Assembly (NCBI GenBank): GCA_963553325.1
Contig: CAUVOF010000044.1
Span: forward strand, 1 to 17,440
Reading direction: 5' to 3'
Source of the DNA: Cardiobacterium sp963553325
GTDB taxonomy: Bacteria; Pseudomonadota; Gammaproteobacteria; Cardiobacteriales; Cardiobacteriaceae
Length of the DNA stretch: 17,440 nucleotides
Shown here: piece by piece, positions 7,679 through 14,551 of the stretch
Layout: each line of letters opens with the position of its first letter
Position numbering within the stretch: position 1 is the stretch's first letter
Made by a program: the position numbers and the translations under genes
Notes under the pieces: generated by a model
Database searches by the model: none
The model's input: the letters and a program-made list of their open reading frames with translations, nothing else
What the model was told of the DNA's origin: nothing

Positions 7679-8608
7679 TTAGTAATAGGAAATGCCTTCT
7701 GTTTGCCGCGTAATGCGTGTGCCGGCTTTTCCTTTGACAATATCAACAATGTCAGAAAGCGAGCCAATGACTGCATCACGACCACTATGGCGAGCAAAGT
7801 TAATGGCAGCCTGTACTTTTGGCCCCATCGAACCAGCGGCAAACGAAATTTCCGCAATCGCATCGGGATGCGCTTTGGCAATCGCTTTTTGGCTTTCTTT
7901 ACCCCAATCGATAAAGGTAGCAGAAACATCGGTTGCAATAACGAATAAATCCGCATCGAGATTTTCGGCGAGTAGGGCAGAGCAAAGGTCTTTGTCGATA
8001 ACCGCTTCCACGCCGTGCAGATTGTGTTGTTCATCGTAATAGGTTGGAATACCGCCGCCACCGGCGCAAATAACAATGCTGCCGTGTTCTAAAAGCCATT
8101 TCACCGGACGAATTTCAAAGATACGTTTCGGCAAGGGGCTGGGAACCACGCGCCGATATTTGTCACCATCTTGCGCAATGGTCCAATCCTTTTCTTTCGC
8201 CAATTGCTCGGCTTCTTCTTTGGTATAAACCGGGCCAATGGGTTTGGTTGGATGTTTAAAGGCAGGATCATTTCTATCCACTTCTACTTGCGAGAGCAAT
8301 GTCGCAAGCGGTACATCAAACGGCACGAGATTGCCCAATTCTTGCTGAATCATATAGCCAATCATGCCGACGGATTCTGCACCCAATACATCCAGCGGAT
8401 AAGTTGGCACGTCTTTGTAAGCCGCGCCCTGTAAGGCAAGCAGACCAACTTGCGGACCATTGCCATGTGCAATCACCAATTCGTTATTGGGGAATATTTT
8501 GGCAATTTGTTCGCAGGCAATTTTGATATTTTGCCGCTGGTTTTCAAAAGTGAGCGGTTCGCCGCGTCGCAAAAGCGCGTTACCGCCCAAGGCAATAACA
8601 ATTCTCAT
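7679..8608 (-). CDS. arcC: Carbamate kinase
   Basis: A 309-residue cytoplasmic carbamate kinase of normal length that makes ATP from carbamoyl phosphate and ADP. The amino-acid-kinase fold motifs are clear: IALGGNALLRRGE at the N-terminus, VIAHGNGPQVGLLALQ near 44-59, KPIGPVYTKEEAE, VVPSPLPKRIFEIRPVKWLL and ICAGGGGIPTYYDE. The C-terminal SMGPKVQAAINFA and AVIGSLSDI segments also match, and the whole protein reads like Pseudomonas ArcC. AAGGAG lies 7 bp before the ATG, and the arcB stop is 13 bp upstream, so arcB and arcC are co-transcribed. Confidence 0.97.
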   Translation of the reverse strand: MRIVIALGGNALLRRGEPLTFENQRQNIKIACEQIAKIFPNNELVIAHGNGPQVGLLALQGAAYKDVPTYPLDVLGAESVGMIGYMIQQELGNLVPFDVPLATLLSQVEVDRNDPAFKHPTKPIGPVYTKEEAEQLAKEKDWTIAQDGDKYRRVVPSPLPKRIFEIRPVKWLLEHGSIVICAGGGGIPTYYDEQHNLHGVEAVIDKDLCSALLAENLDADLFVIATDVSATFIDWGKESQKAIAKAHPDAIAEISFAAGSMGPKVQAAINFARHSGRDAVIGSLSDIVDIVKGKAGTRITRQTEGISYY

Positions 8609-8621
8609 GATTCGCTCCTTA

Positions 8622-9626
8622 TTAAATCAGGCTGGCATACATCACCGCTTTAATAGTGTGCATGCGGTTTTCTGCCTGCTCGAAGGCGATATTCTGCGGC
8701 GATTCAAAAACGTCTTCGGTAACTTCAATGCCGTTTTTCAATTCGGGATATTTTTCGGCGATTTCTTTGCCGACTTTAGTTTCGCTATTGTGGAAGGCGG
8801 GCAGGCAGTGCATGAATTTGACGTTGGCATTGCCGCTGCGTTTCATCAGTTCAGGGGTAACTTGGTAGGGCAGAAGAATCTTGATGCGTTCGCCCCAGCT
8901 TTCCAGTGGCTCGCCCATCGATACCCAAACGTCGGTATGGATGAAATCAACGTCTTTAACTGCTTTGTCGATGTCATCGGTAACGGTAATGCGTGCACCA
9001 CTTTCTTTAGCAAAGCCCTCGCACATTTTGACCAATTTATCTTCCGGCAATAGCGATTTTGGCCCGCAGATGCGCACGTCCATGCCGAGTTTGGCGCCAA
9101 TCAGCAATAAGGAATTGCCCATGTTATTACGCGCATCGCCGATATAGACGTATTTGATTTGTTTTAGCGGTTTGTCGCTGTTTTCAATCATCGTTAGTAC
9201 ATCAGCGAGCATTTGCGTCGGGTGGAATTCGTCGGTCAAGCCATTAAAGACGGGAACGCCTGCATATTCAGCCAATTCTTCGACGATTTTTTGGCTAAAA
9301 CCACGGTATTCGATGGCGTCATACATTCTGCCCAATACGCGCGCGGTATCTTTCATGCTTTCTTTGTGGCCAATTTGTGAGGAACCGGGGCCGATATAGG
9401 TTACTTTTGCCCCTTGATCATAGGCGGCGACTTCAAAAGCGCAACGGGTACGAGTAGATGTTTTTTCAAAGATGAGGGCAATATTTTTGCCGGTCAGTTT
9501 GGGCTGCTCGGTGCCAGCGTATTTGGCGCGTTTTAAATCGCGGGCAAGGTCAAGCAGGTAATTGATTTCCCGTTCACTGTGATGCACCAGACTCAGCAGA
9601 TGACGATTTTTCAGATTAAAGGCCAT
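8622..9626 (-). CDS. arcB: Ornithine carbamoyltransferase, catabolic type
   Basis: A 334-residue OTCase. Carbamoyl-phosphate contacts are STRTR (57-61) and HPTQ (135-138); the ornithine-side SMG loop is at 236-238 (DVWVSMGEP) and the catalytic HCLP at 273-276. The SMG loop argues for ornithine rather than putrescine as acceptor. The tail VGKEIAEKYPELKNGIEVTEDVFES resembles Pseudomonas ArcB, and the arcC neighbour supports a catabolic role: phosphorolysis of citrulline to ornithine and carbamoyl phosphate. A biosynthetic role (argF) cannot be excluded if this is the only OTCase in the genome. AGGAGA precedes the ATG at 9626. It is the first gene of the operon; arcA, which normally supplies citrulline, is absent upstream. 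Confidence 0.93.
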   Translation of the reverse strand: MAFNLKNRHLLSLVHHSEREINYLLDLARDLKRAKYAGTEQPKLTGKNIALIFEKTSTRTRCAFEVAAYDQGAKVTYIGPGSSQIGHKESMKDTARVLGRMYDAIEYRGFSQKIVEELAEYAGVPVFNGLTDEFHPTQMLADVLTMIENSDKPLKQIKYVYIGDARNNMGNSLLLIGAKLGMDVRICGPKSLLPEDKLVKMCEGFAKESGARITVTDDIDKAVKDVDFIHTDVWVSMGEPLESWGERIKILLPYQVTPELMKRSGNANVKFMHCLPAFHNSETKVGKEIAEKYPELKNGIEVTEDVFESPQNIAFEQAENRMHTIKAVMYASLI

Positions 9627-9738
9627 GAGATTTCTCCTGTTTGCTTTTTGGATAGTGAAAGTGGAAGGTTTCCTTTCTTTCGCGGGCTATCTTAGGCAAT
9701 TGTTGTTGATATTTTTCTCCTGTTTTCACAGATGGCAT

Positions 9739-9792
9739 GCGCAATATCCGCATTTTGTGCGGTGTGTGCGATTATTTGCGCAATTTTATTGC
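9739..9792. promoter_or_regulatory. Cluster of inverted repeats upstream of arcB, candidate operator region
   Basis: Three short palindromes lie within 45 bp: CCGCA-TTTTG-TGCGG (9748-9762), TTGCGCAA (9776-9783) and GCAAT-TTT-ATTGC (9780-9792). GCGCAAT occurs twice, at about 9740 and 9778. They lie about 120-165 bp upstream of arcB in an otherwise gene-free, AT-rich stretch. This is a likely binding region for an operon regulator such as the Lrp-type protein encoded at the operon's end; no clear FNR/ANR box is visible. Confidence 0.38.
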
Positions 9793-9930
9793 ATTTCATA
9801 CAGTTTTGTGTGTTTTTCGTTGTGGTTTTTGTGTTTTTCTGTGTGTGTCTGCGATGTTTCCACGGTGGTTCATCAGAAAAACTGCGCCTTATCACCGGTT
9901 TTATGCCCTTCCTGCACGTTGCCTGCCCTG

Positions 9931-9936
9931 TATAAT
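9931..9936 (+). promoter_or_regulatory. Candidate -10 box for the ccm cluster or for a structured RNA
   Basis: A perfect TATAAT is followed by a GC-rich discriminator (GCGCGCC). The best -35 match at 16 bp spacing (TTCCTG, 9909-9914) is poor. A transcript from here would begin near 9943, run through the folded element at 9960-10087 and reach ccmC at 10138 with a leader of about 195 nt. Confidence 0.45.
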
Positions 9937-9959
9937 GCGCGCCACTTATAGCCATCCCT

Positions 9960-10087
9960 CGAAAGCCTCATGCGGTGTTGCGCCGCTTGACCGGGCACAC
10001 TAGAAAATGGCGCAGCCATTTTCTAGGGAAATCCGCGCAGTACAAATGCGTACTGTCTTCAGCGGCGCGCCTTGTCTGAGGCTCTCG
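9960..10087. repeat. Structured, MITE-like element upstream of ccmC
   Basis: About 128 bp that fold into nested stems. The outer arms CGAAAGCCTCA (9960-9970) and TGAGGCTCTCG (10077-10087) pair with one mismatch. An inner stem GCGCCGCT/AGCGGCGC joins 9980-9987 to 10061-10068. Inside are a 12-bp perfect hairpin with a GCA loop (10000-10026) and a 6-bp hairpin CAGTAC/GTACTG (10038-10055). There is no open frame of note. The reverse strand contains GACAAGGCG and GACAGTAC, which from memory resemble parts of small dispersed repeats in Neisseria. It could be a non-autonomous mobile repeat or a leader RNA structure; copy number is unknown from this window. Confidence 0.55.
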
Positions 10088-10137
10088 GTGTATCGCTATT
10101 TTCTCCCCTAACGTCTTGAATCATCATTGGCTATCTC

Positions 10138-10866
10138 ATGAATTTCCTGCACAAATGGGCGCAACGCCAGCTCAGCCCCGCTGGTTTTGAGCGCCTGAGC
10201 GCCGTGCTGTTGCCGTGGCTTGCGCCCCTCGCTTGGACGCTTTTTGTCGTCGGCCTCGTTTGGGGGCTGGCTTTTGCGCCGATGGATTATCAGCAGAAGA
10301 ACAGTTTCCGCATTATTTACATTCATGTACCGGCGGCGATGCTCTCCATGAGCGTTTATGTGATGCTCGCCGCCGCATCACTGGTGTTTTTCGTCTGGCG
10401 CAGCCGCATTGCCGCCTTTTTTGCCCGCGCCGCCGCGCCCTATGGTGCGTTGATGACCGCCATCGCTTTGGTAACCGGCGCAATTTGGGGCAAGCCGACC
10501 TGGGGCACGTTTTGGACGTGGGACGCGCGCCTGACTTCCGAGCTGATTCTGCTCTTTCTCTATCTCGCCTATATGTTGTTGCAGGCGAGTATTGAGGAAC
10601 GCGACCAGGCCGACCGCCTCGCCGCCATTCTCGCCATCGTCGGCGTGATTAACATCCCCATCATTCATTATTCGGTGCTGTGGTGGAATTCGCTGCACCA
10701 GGGCGCGACGCTCTTCCGCGCCGGCGGCCCGTCCATCCATGGCGCGATGCTGTGGCCGCTGGTCGTCATGCTCGTCGCTTTTTATGCGCTGTTTGCGGTC
10801 TATATGCTGCGCGCCATCGGCAATTTGATTTTGGAACACCGCATCCAGCGGCAGTTGGAGGGCTAG
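10138..10866 (+). CDS. ccmC: Heme exporter/heme-handling protein CcmC
   Basis: A 242-residue inner-membrane protein with six membrane segments. The family's WWD-type heme-binding motif reads WGKPTWGTFWTWDAR (117-131). Axial histidines are at His63 (YIHVPAAM) and His187 (WWNSLHQGA), equivalent to E. coli His60 and His184. CcmC presents heme to the chaperone CcmE in the periplasm. It is the first gene of the cluster; ccmA and ccmB, which normally precede it, are missing here and the upstream neighbour is the divergent arc operon. The Shine-Dalgarno before the ATG is weak. Confidence 0.96.
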   Translation: MNFLHKWAQRQLSPAGFERLSAVLLPWLAPLAWTLFVVGLVWGLAFAPMDYQQKNSFRIIYIHVPAAMLSMSVYVMLAAASLVFFVWRSRIAAFFARAAAPYGALMTAIALVTGAIWGKPTWGTFWTWDARLTSELILLFLYLAYMLLQASIEERDQADRLAAILAIVGVINIPIIHYSVLWWNSLHQGATLFRAGGPSIHGAMLWPLVVMLVAFYALFAVYMLRAIGNLILEHRIQRQLEG

Positions 10867-11043
10867 ATGAGCTTCGCCAGCCTCAGTGATTTTTTCCGCA
10901 TGGGCACGCATGGCGTCTATGTCTGGACGGCATACGGCCTGACGCTTGCCGCCCTCGTCGCCATTCATTTTTATGCCGCCCGCCGCCAACGCCGCCTGCG
11001 CCACACCCTCGACACGTTAAAACGCCACGATGACGCCCGCTAA
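10867..11043 (+). CDS. ccmD: Heme exporter protein CcmD
   Basis: A 58-residue single-pass membrane protein whose ATG directly abuts the ccmC stop. Its sequence starts MSFASLSDFFRMGTHGVYVW, followed by a hydrophobic helix (about 21-38, TAYGLTLAALVAIHFYAA) and then a very basic tail (RRQRRLRHTLDTLKRHDDAR). The FxMGxxxxYVW pattern followed by one helix and basic residues is typical of CcmD, which stabilises the CcmC-CcmE complex. It overlaps the start of ccmE by 14 bp. Confidence 0.95.
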   Translation: MSFASLSDFFRMGTHGVYVWTAYGLTLAALVAIHFYAARRQRRLRHTLDTLKRHDDAR

Positions 11044-11485
11044 AAAGAAACGCCTAACTCTCATCAGCCTGATTTTCGCCACTTTCGCCGCCGCCGTCGC
11101 GCTGCTGCTCTACGCGATGCAAAACGATCTGAACCACTACTATTCGCTGCAAAGCGTCGCCGAAAAGGCGGTGCCGCTGGAGCAGCCCGGCATCCGCGTT
11201 GGCGGCATGGTCGAGGAGCATTCACTCGTGCGCGAAGGCGACAGCCTTACCGTGCGTTTTCGCATCACCGATTTTCAGCATCCGTCGCTTGCCGTCACTT
11301 ACACCGGCATCCTGCCCGACCTGTTCCGCGAGAAACAGGGGGTGATTGCGCGCGGCACGCTCGGCGCGGACGGCGTTTTCCGTGCCGATGAAATCCTCGC
11401 CAAGCACGACGAGAACTACATGCCGCCGGAGGTACAGGCAGACATGCAGCGCAGCGGCTACCAGCACCAGAGCCAGCAAAAATAA
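11030..11485 (+). CDS. ccmE: Cytochrome c maturation heme chaperone CcmE
   Basis: A 151-residue periplasm-facing heme chaperone anchored by one N-terminal helix (about residues 8-29). The OB-fold domain follows, with GIRVGGMVEEHSL, FRITDFQHPSLAVTYTGILPDLFREKQGVIARG and the heme-attachment motif LAKHDENYMPPEV. His126 is the expected covalent heme ligand and Tyr130 the conserved partner (E. coli His130/Tyr134). Length and motifs are normal. It overlaps ccmD and is then separated from ccmF by a 335-bp repeat-filled gap, unusual for genes that are normally adjacent. Confidence 0.97.
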   Translation: MTPAKKKRLTLISLIFATFAAAVALLLYAMQNDLNHYYSLQSVAEKAVPLEQPGIRVGGMVEEHSLVREGDSLTVRFRITDFQHPSLAVTYTGILPDLFREKQGVIARGTLGADGVFRADEILAKHDENYMPPEVQADMQRSGYQHQSQQK

Positions 11486-11560
11486 AATTTTTTCAAAACT
11501 ATGACGGATACCGAAACAAGGCGAACAGCCGGGGACAAAATTTCGCCTGCCTCTTGTTTG

Positions 11561-11774
11561 CTGCCCCCACCCCAGCCCTCCCCCACGGAGGAGGGAGCCT
11601 TTCCGCTATTCGACCAGCCGTTGCGTGCTACACAAATAGAAGCAGCGCCGAAGCGACGAACGAAAACAAAAGTCCGCATGCCTGCCGATTTTCCCCCTCC
11701 CCCGTGGGGGAGGGGCGAGGGCACCCATGAAAAAGGCGGCCGCCTTTTTCATGGGAACCGGGGGGTGGGGGCAG
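11561..11774. repeat. Composite GC-rich repeat with 13-bp terminal inverted repeats in the ccmE-ccmF gap
   Basis: The arms CTGCCCCCACCCC (11561-11573) and GGGGTGGGGGCAG (11762-11774) are perfect inverted copies. The left arm continues into AGCCCTCCCCCACGGAGGAGGG, a 22-base stretch given only by its parts AGCCCTCCCCC and GGAGGAGGG; the right side has CCCCTCCCCC-GT-GGGGGAGGGG at about 11694-11715. The two sides are therefore two copies, in opposite orientation, of the repeat also found at 13732 and 14427. About 90 bp of unrecognised sequence lies between them, and a 32-bp palindrome (11724-11755) splits the right copy. The rest of the 11486-11820 gap holds an imperfect hairpin (AAACAAGGCGAA at 11514-11525 with 11542-11559) and no convincing gene. 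Confidence 0.7.
11724..11755. repeat. Perfect 32-bp palindrome
   Basis: CCCATGAAAAAGGCGG (11724-11739) is followed at once by its exact reverse complement (11740-11755), with no spacer. It interrupts the right-hand GC-rich repeat. The core GAAAAAGGC...GCCTTTTTC and the flanks GGGCAC...GAA resemble the hairpin at 10000-10026. Confidence 0.85.
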
Positions 11775-11820
11775 GGATAAACCTTTCCGCCAAAGCCGCA
11801 ACAGTCTGGAGCGCCGCCCG

Positions 11821-13719
11821 ATGATCGTCGAAACCGGACACTACGCCCTGTGGCTGGCGGGCGCGGTGGCCTTCCTGCAAGCCCTCCTGCCGACCTTCTG
11901 CGCCGACCGCCGTACCGCCTGCGCCCTTGCCGTCAGCGCCGCGAAAACGCAAAGCGCGCTGCTCACCTTCAGCATCGCCGCCCTCGGCTACGGCTTTATC
12001 GCCAACGACTTCGCGGTGCGCTACATCGCAGCGCACAGCAACAGCTTGCTGCCGTGGTACTACCGCCTCACCGCCGTCTGGGGCGGGCATGAAGGCTCAC
12101 TGCTCCTCTGGATAGAAATCCTGGGGCTGTGGAGCGCGGCGCTTGCCGTGCGCAGCAAGGCGCTACCGGACGACCTGCGCGCGAAAATCCTCGCCGTCCT
12201 CGGCGCCATCAGCCTCGGCTTCATCACCTTCATCGGCTTCACGTCAAACCCCTTCAGCCGCGCCCTGCCCGCGCCCTTCGACGGTGCCGACCTCAACCCG
12301 CTCCTGCAAGACCCCGGCCTCATCCTCCATCCGCCGCTGCTCTACACCGGCTACGTCGGCTTTGCCGTCGCCTTCGCCTTCGTCGTCGCCGGACTCTGGC
12401 AAGGGCGGCTCGATACCCTCTGGCTGCGCCGCGCCCGCCCGTGGACGCTCGCCGCCTGGCTCGCCTTGACCCTCGGCATCGCGCTCGGCAGCTACTGGGC
12501 ATACTACGAACTTGGCTGGGGCGGCTGGTGGTTCTGGGACCCGGTGGAAAACGCCTCGCTCATGCCGTGGCTGATTGGTACCGCGCTGCTGCACAGCCTC
12601 ATCGTCAGCGAAAAACGCGGCGCCTTCCTCACCTGGACGGCGCTGCTCGCCATCCTCGCCTTCAGCTTGAGCCTCATCGGCACCTTCCTCGTCCGCTCCG
12701 GCGTCCTCACCTCCGTCCACGCCTTCGCCGCCGACCCGGCGCGCGGCATCTACATCCTCGCCCTGCTCGTCGCCATCACCCTGCCCGCGCTCATCCTCCT
12801 CATCCAGCGCGCGCCCGCGCTCGCTAGCCGAGCGCCCTACGCCCTGCTCTCGCGCGAAACCGGCATCCTCGCCAACAACTGGCTGATGACCGGCGCCTGC
12901 CTCATCGTCTTCACCGGCACCCTCTACCCGCTCGCCGCCGACAGCCTCAATCTCGGTAAAATCTCCGTCGGCGCCCCCTACTACAACCGCCTCATCGTGC
13001 CGCTCGCGCTCGCAAGCCTCATCCTCCTCGGCATCGGCCCGCTCCTGCGCTGGAAAAACGACCGCGCCCGCCGCCTCGTGCCGCGCCTTGCCGCCGTACT
13101 CGCGCTGGCCCTCGCCGCCACCCTGCTCACCCTCACCCTCGCCGACACCTGGCAAATCCGCACCGCGCTTGCCGTCTTCGCCGCGATGACCGCCGCCGCC
13201 GCCATCATCGTGGACACCACCGACCGCCTGCGCCACCGCCTGCCCATCACCCACGCCTACAGCGGCATGACCCTCGCCCACCTCGGCTACCTCATCACCG
13301 CGCTCGGCATCACCGCCACCGGCCTCTACAGCAACGAACAAGACCACAGCCTGAAACGCGGCAGCGTCCTCGACTTCGCCGGCTACCGCCTGACGCTGGT
13401 CGATTTAGAAACGCGCGAAGGGCCGAACTACACCGCCACCGTCGGCAAAATCCTCGTACAAAAAAGCGACGGCACCCCCGTTACCGTCCTCCTGCCCAGC
13501 AAACGCAACTACCACAGCAGCACCATGCCGATGACCGAAAGCGCGCGCCACATCACCCCCACGCACGACCTCTACCTCGCCCTCGGCGAAGCCATCAACG
13601 CCGACACCTGGGCGGTGCGCCTGCAATACAAGCCTTTCGTCCTCTGGATCTGGCTCGGCGCGCTGCTCATGGCCGCAGGCGCCGCGCTCGCCGCCCTCCC
13701 GCACCGGAAAGCGGCATGA
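11821..13719 (+). CDS. ccmF: Cytochrome c heme lyase subunit CcmF
   Basis: A 632-residue polytopic inner-membrane protein that attaches heme to apocytochrome c with CcmH. The WWD heme-binding domain reads ELGWGGWWFWDPVENASLMP (230-249); the conserved VWGGHEGSLLLW (87-97) and GLILHPPLLYTGYVGFAV (166-183) are also present. A periplasmic segment near 510-600 precedes the final helix (KPFVLWIWLGALLMAAGAAL). GGAG lies 8 bp before the ATG. It is separated from ccmE by inserted repeats, and ccmG follows after another repeat. Length is close to the usual 640-660. Coding sequence is very GC-rich. Confidence 0.97.
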   Translation: MIVETGHYALWLAGAVAFLQALLPTFCADRRTACALAVSAAKTQSALLTFSIAALGYGFIANDFAVRYIAAHSNSLLPWYYRLTAVWGGHEGSLLLWIEILGLWSAALAVRSKALPDDLRAKILAVLGAISLGFITFIGFTSNPFSRALPAPFDGADLNPLLQDPGLILHPPLLYTGYVGFAVAFAFVVAGLWQGRLDTLWLRRARPWTLAAWLALTLGIALGSYWAYYELGWGGWWFWDPVENASLMPWLIGTALLHSLIVSEKRGAFLTWTALLAILAFSLSLIGTFLVRSGVLTSVHAFAADPARGIYILALLVAITLPALILLIQRAPALASRAPYALLSRETGILANNWLMTGACLIVFTGTLYPLAADSLNLGKISVGAPYYNRLIVPLALASLILLGIGPLLRWKNDRARRLVPRLAAVLALALAATLLTLTLADTWQIRTALAVFAAMTAAAAIIVDTTDRLRHRLPITHAYSGMTLAHLGYLITALGITATGLYSNEQDHSLKRGSVLDFAGYRLTLVDLETREGPNYTATVGKILVQKSDGTPVTVLLPSKRNYHSSTMPMTESARHITPTHDLYLALGEAINADTWAVRLQYKPFVLWIWLGALLMAAGAALAALPHRKAA

Positions 13720-13731
13720 ATCCGCCGACTA

Positions 13732-13769
13732 CCCCCTCCCCCGTGGGGGAGGGACAGGGTGGGGGCAGC
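13732..13769 (+). repeat. GC-rich palindromic repeat between ccmF and ccmG
   Basis: CCCCTCCCCC-GT-GGGGGAGGG forms a hairpin and is followed by ACAGGGTGGGGGCAG. This matches the copies in the ccmE-ccmF gap and after ccmG. It occupies about a third of the 129-bp gap; nothing else is recognisable there. Confidence 0.75.
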
Positions 13770-13848
13770 AAATAATCCGCACAGCGACCGCACCCCCAGA
13801 CGACGTAAGCAGCTTCCACTCTCCCAATTACCAAAACACCACAGCCCC

Positions 13849-14385
13849 ATGAACCGCAAAACCCTCGCTATCACCCTGCTCGCCGCCTTCGTCGCGCTCA
13901 TCGCCCTCTTTGTCAGCGGCCTCGGCAAAGACCCGCAGGCACTGCCGTCTGTCACCACCGGCAAAACCCTGCCTGCCATCGACCTGCCCGCGCTGGAGAG
14001 CGACCAACAACGCCACACCAGCGCCGACCTGCCACAAGGTGAACCCTACCTGCTCAACATCTGGGGCAGCTGGTGCCCCGCCTGCCACGACGAACACCCC
14101 TACCTCTTACAACTGGGCAAAACCATCCCCATCGTCGGCATCAACTGGCCGGCGGACAACACCAACGAAATCGCCGACGCCACCGCCTTCCTCGCCCGCC
14201 ACGGCAACCCCTACCGCCTGAGCCTGCGCGACGCAAACGGCACGCTGATTACCGATTTGGGCGTCTATGGCGCGCCGGAGACCTACCTCATCGACGCCGA
14301 CGGCACCATCCGTTACCGCCATGCAGGCGCCTTAACCCCGCAAATCTGGCAAGAACACTTCCAGCCGCTGCTGAAAAACCCGTAG
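13849..14385 (+). CDS. ccmG: Thiol:disulfide interchange protein CcmG/DsbE
   Basis: A 178-residue membrane-anchored periplasmic thioredoxin-like protein. One N-terminal helix (about 5-25) is followed by a TlpA/DsbE-type thioredoxin domain with NIWGSWCPACHDEHPYL; the redox pair is Cys76 and Cys79. The downstream IVGINWPADNTNEI and GVYGAPETYLIDADGTIRYRH, with cis-proline, are typical of CcmG. It keeps apocytochrome c cysteines reduced for heme attachment. I chose the ATG at 13849 because it gives the family's short anchor; the longer open frame would translate the upstream repeat. ccmH, which usually follows, is absent. Confidence 0.94.
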   Translation: MNRKTLAITLLAAFVALIALFVSGLGKDPQALPSVTTGKTLPAIDLPALESDQQRHTSADLPQGEPYLLNIWGSWCPACHDEHPYLLQLGKTIPIVGINWPADNTNEIADATAFLARHGNPYRLSLRDANGTLITDLGVYGAPETYLIDADGTIRYRHAGALTPQIWQEHFQPLLKNP

Positions 14386-14426
14386 GGTGAGGCTTGCCCC
14401 ACCGCAGCCGCAATGACCACCGAACG

Positions 14427-14479
14427 GCTCCCTCCCCCGCAGGGCGCAGCCCGCAGCGGGGGAGGGCTGGGGTGGGGGT
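14427..14479 (+). repeat. GC-rich palindromic repeat after ccmG
   Basis: GGCTCCCTCCCCCGC pairs with GCGGGGGAGGG through a perfect 11-bp stem (14430-14440 and 14456-14466). The loop contains a small nested hairpin GGGC-GCA-GCCC. It ends CTGGGGTGGGGGTA like the inverted copy at 11561. The rest of the 14386-14551 gap shows no gene. Confidence 0.75.
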
Positions 14480-14551
14480 AAACCAAACCACTACATAACC
14501 TGCCTCCATATCTTTAACCCGCCTACAAACCCCGGACAAAAACCTGACCCC

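Noticed and set aside
9627..9760. FNR/ANR site (TTGAT-N4-ATCAA) expected for an arc operon
   Set aside because: Searched by eye on both strands; TTGAT at about 9706 has no matching second half.
9732..9935. Hydrophobic open frame upstream of ccmC, possible small membrane protein
   Set aside because: The hydrophobicity comes from a T-rich control region rich in TTT/TGT; no Shine-Dalgarno is visible, and the same stretch is open in two frames by chance.
9960..10087. 6S RNA or tRNA-like gene
   Set aside because: The fold is a branched set of short stems rather than the long rod with central bubble of 6S RNA, and there is no tRNA cloverleaf or T-loop consensus.
11501..11824. Open frame of 107 codons in the ccmE-ccmF gap
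   Set aside because: It translates the GC-rich repeats and the palindrome (PPPQPSPTEEG, FPPPPWGRGEG), has no ribosome site or family pattern, and ends across the ccmF start.
12244..13347. Long open frame of 367 codons antisense to ccmF
   Set aside because: It is a mirror of a very GC-rich gene; the translation is a low-complexity mix of E, G, A and V, and ccmF on the other strand is a clear full-length family member.
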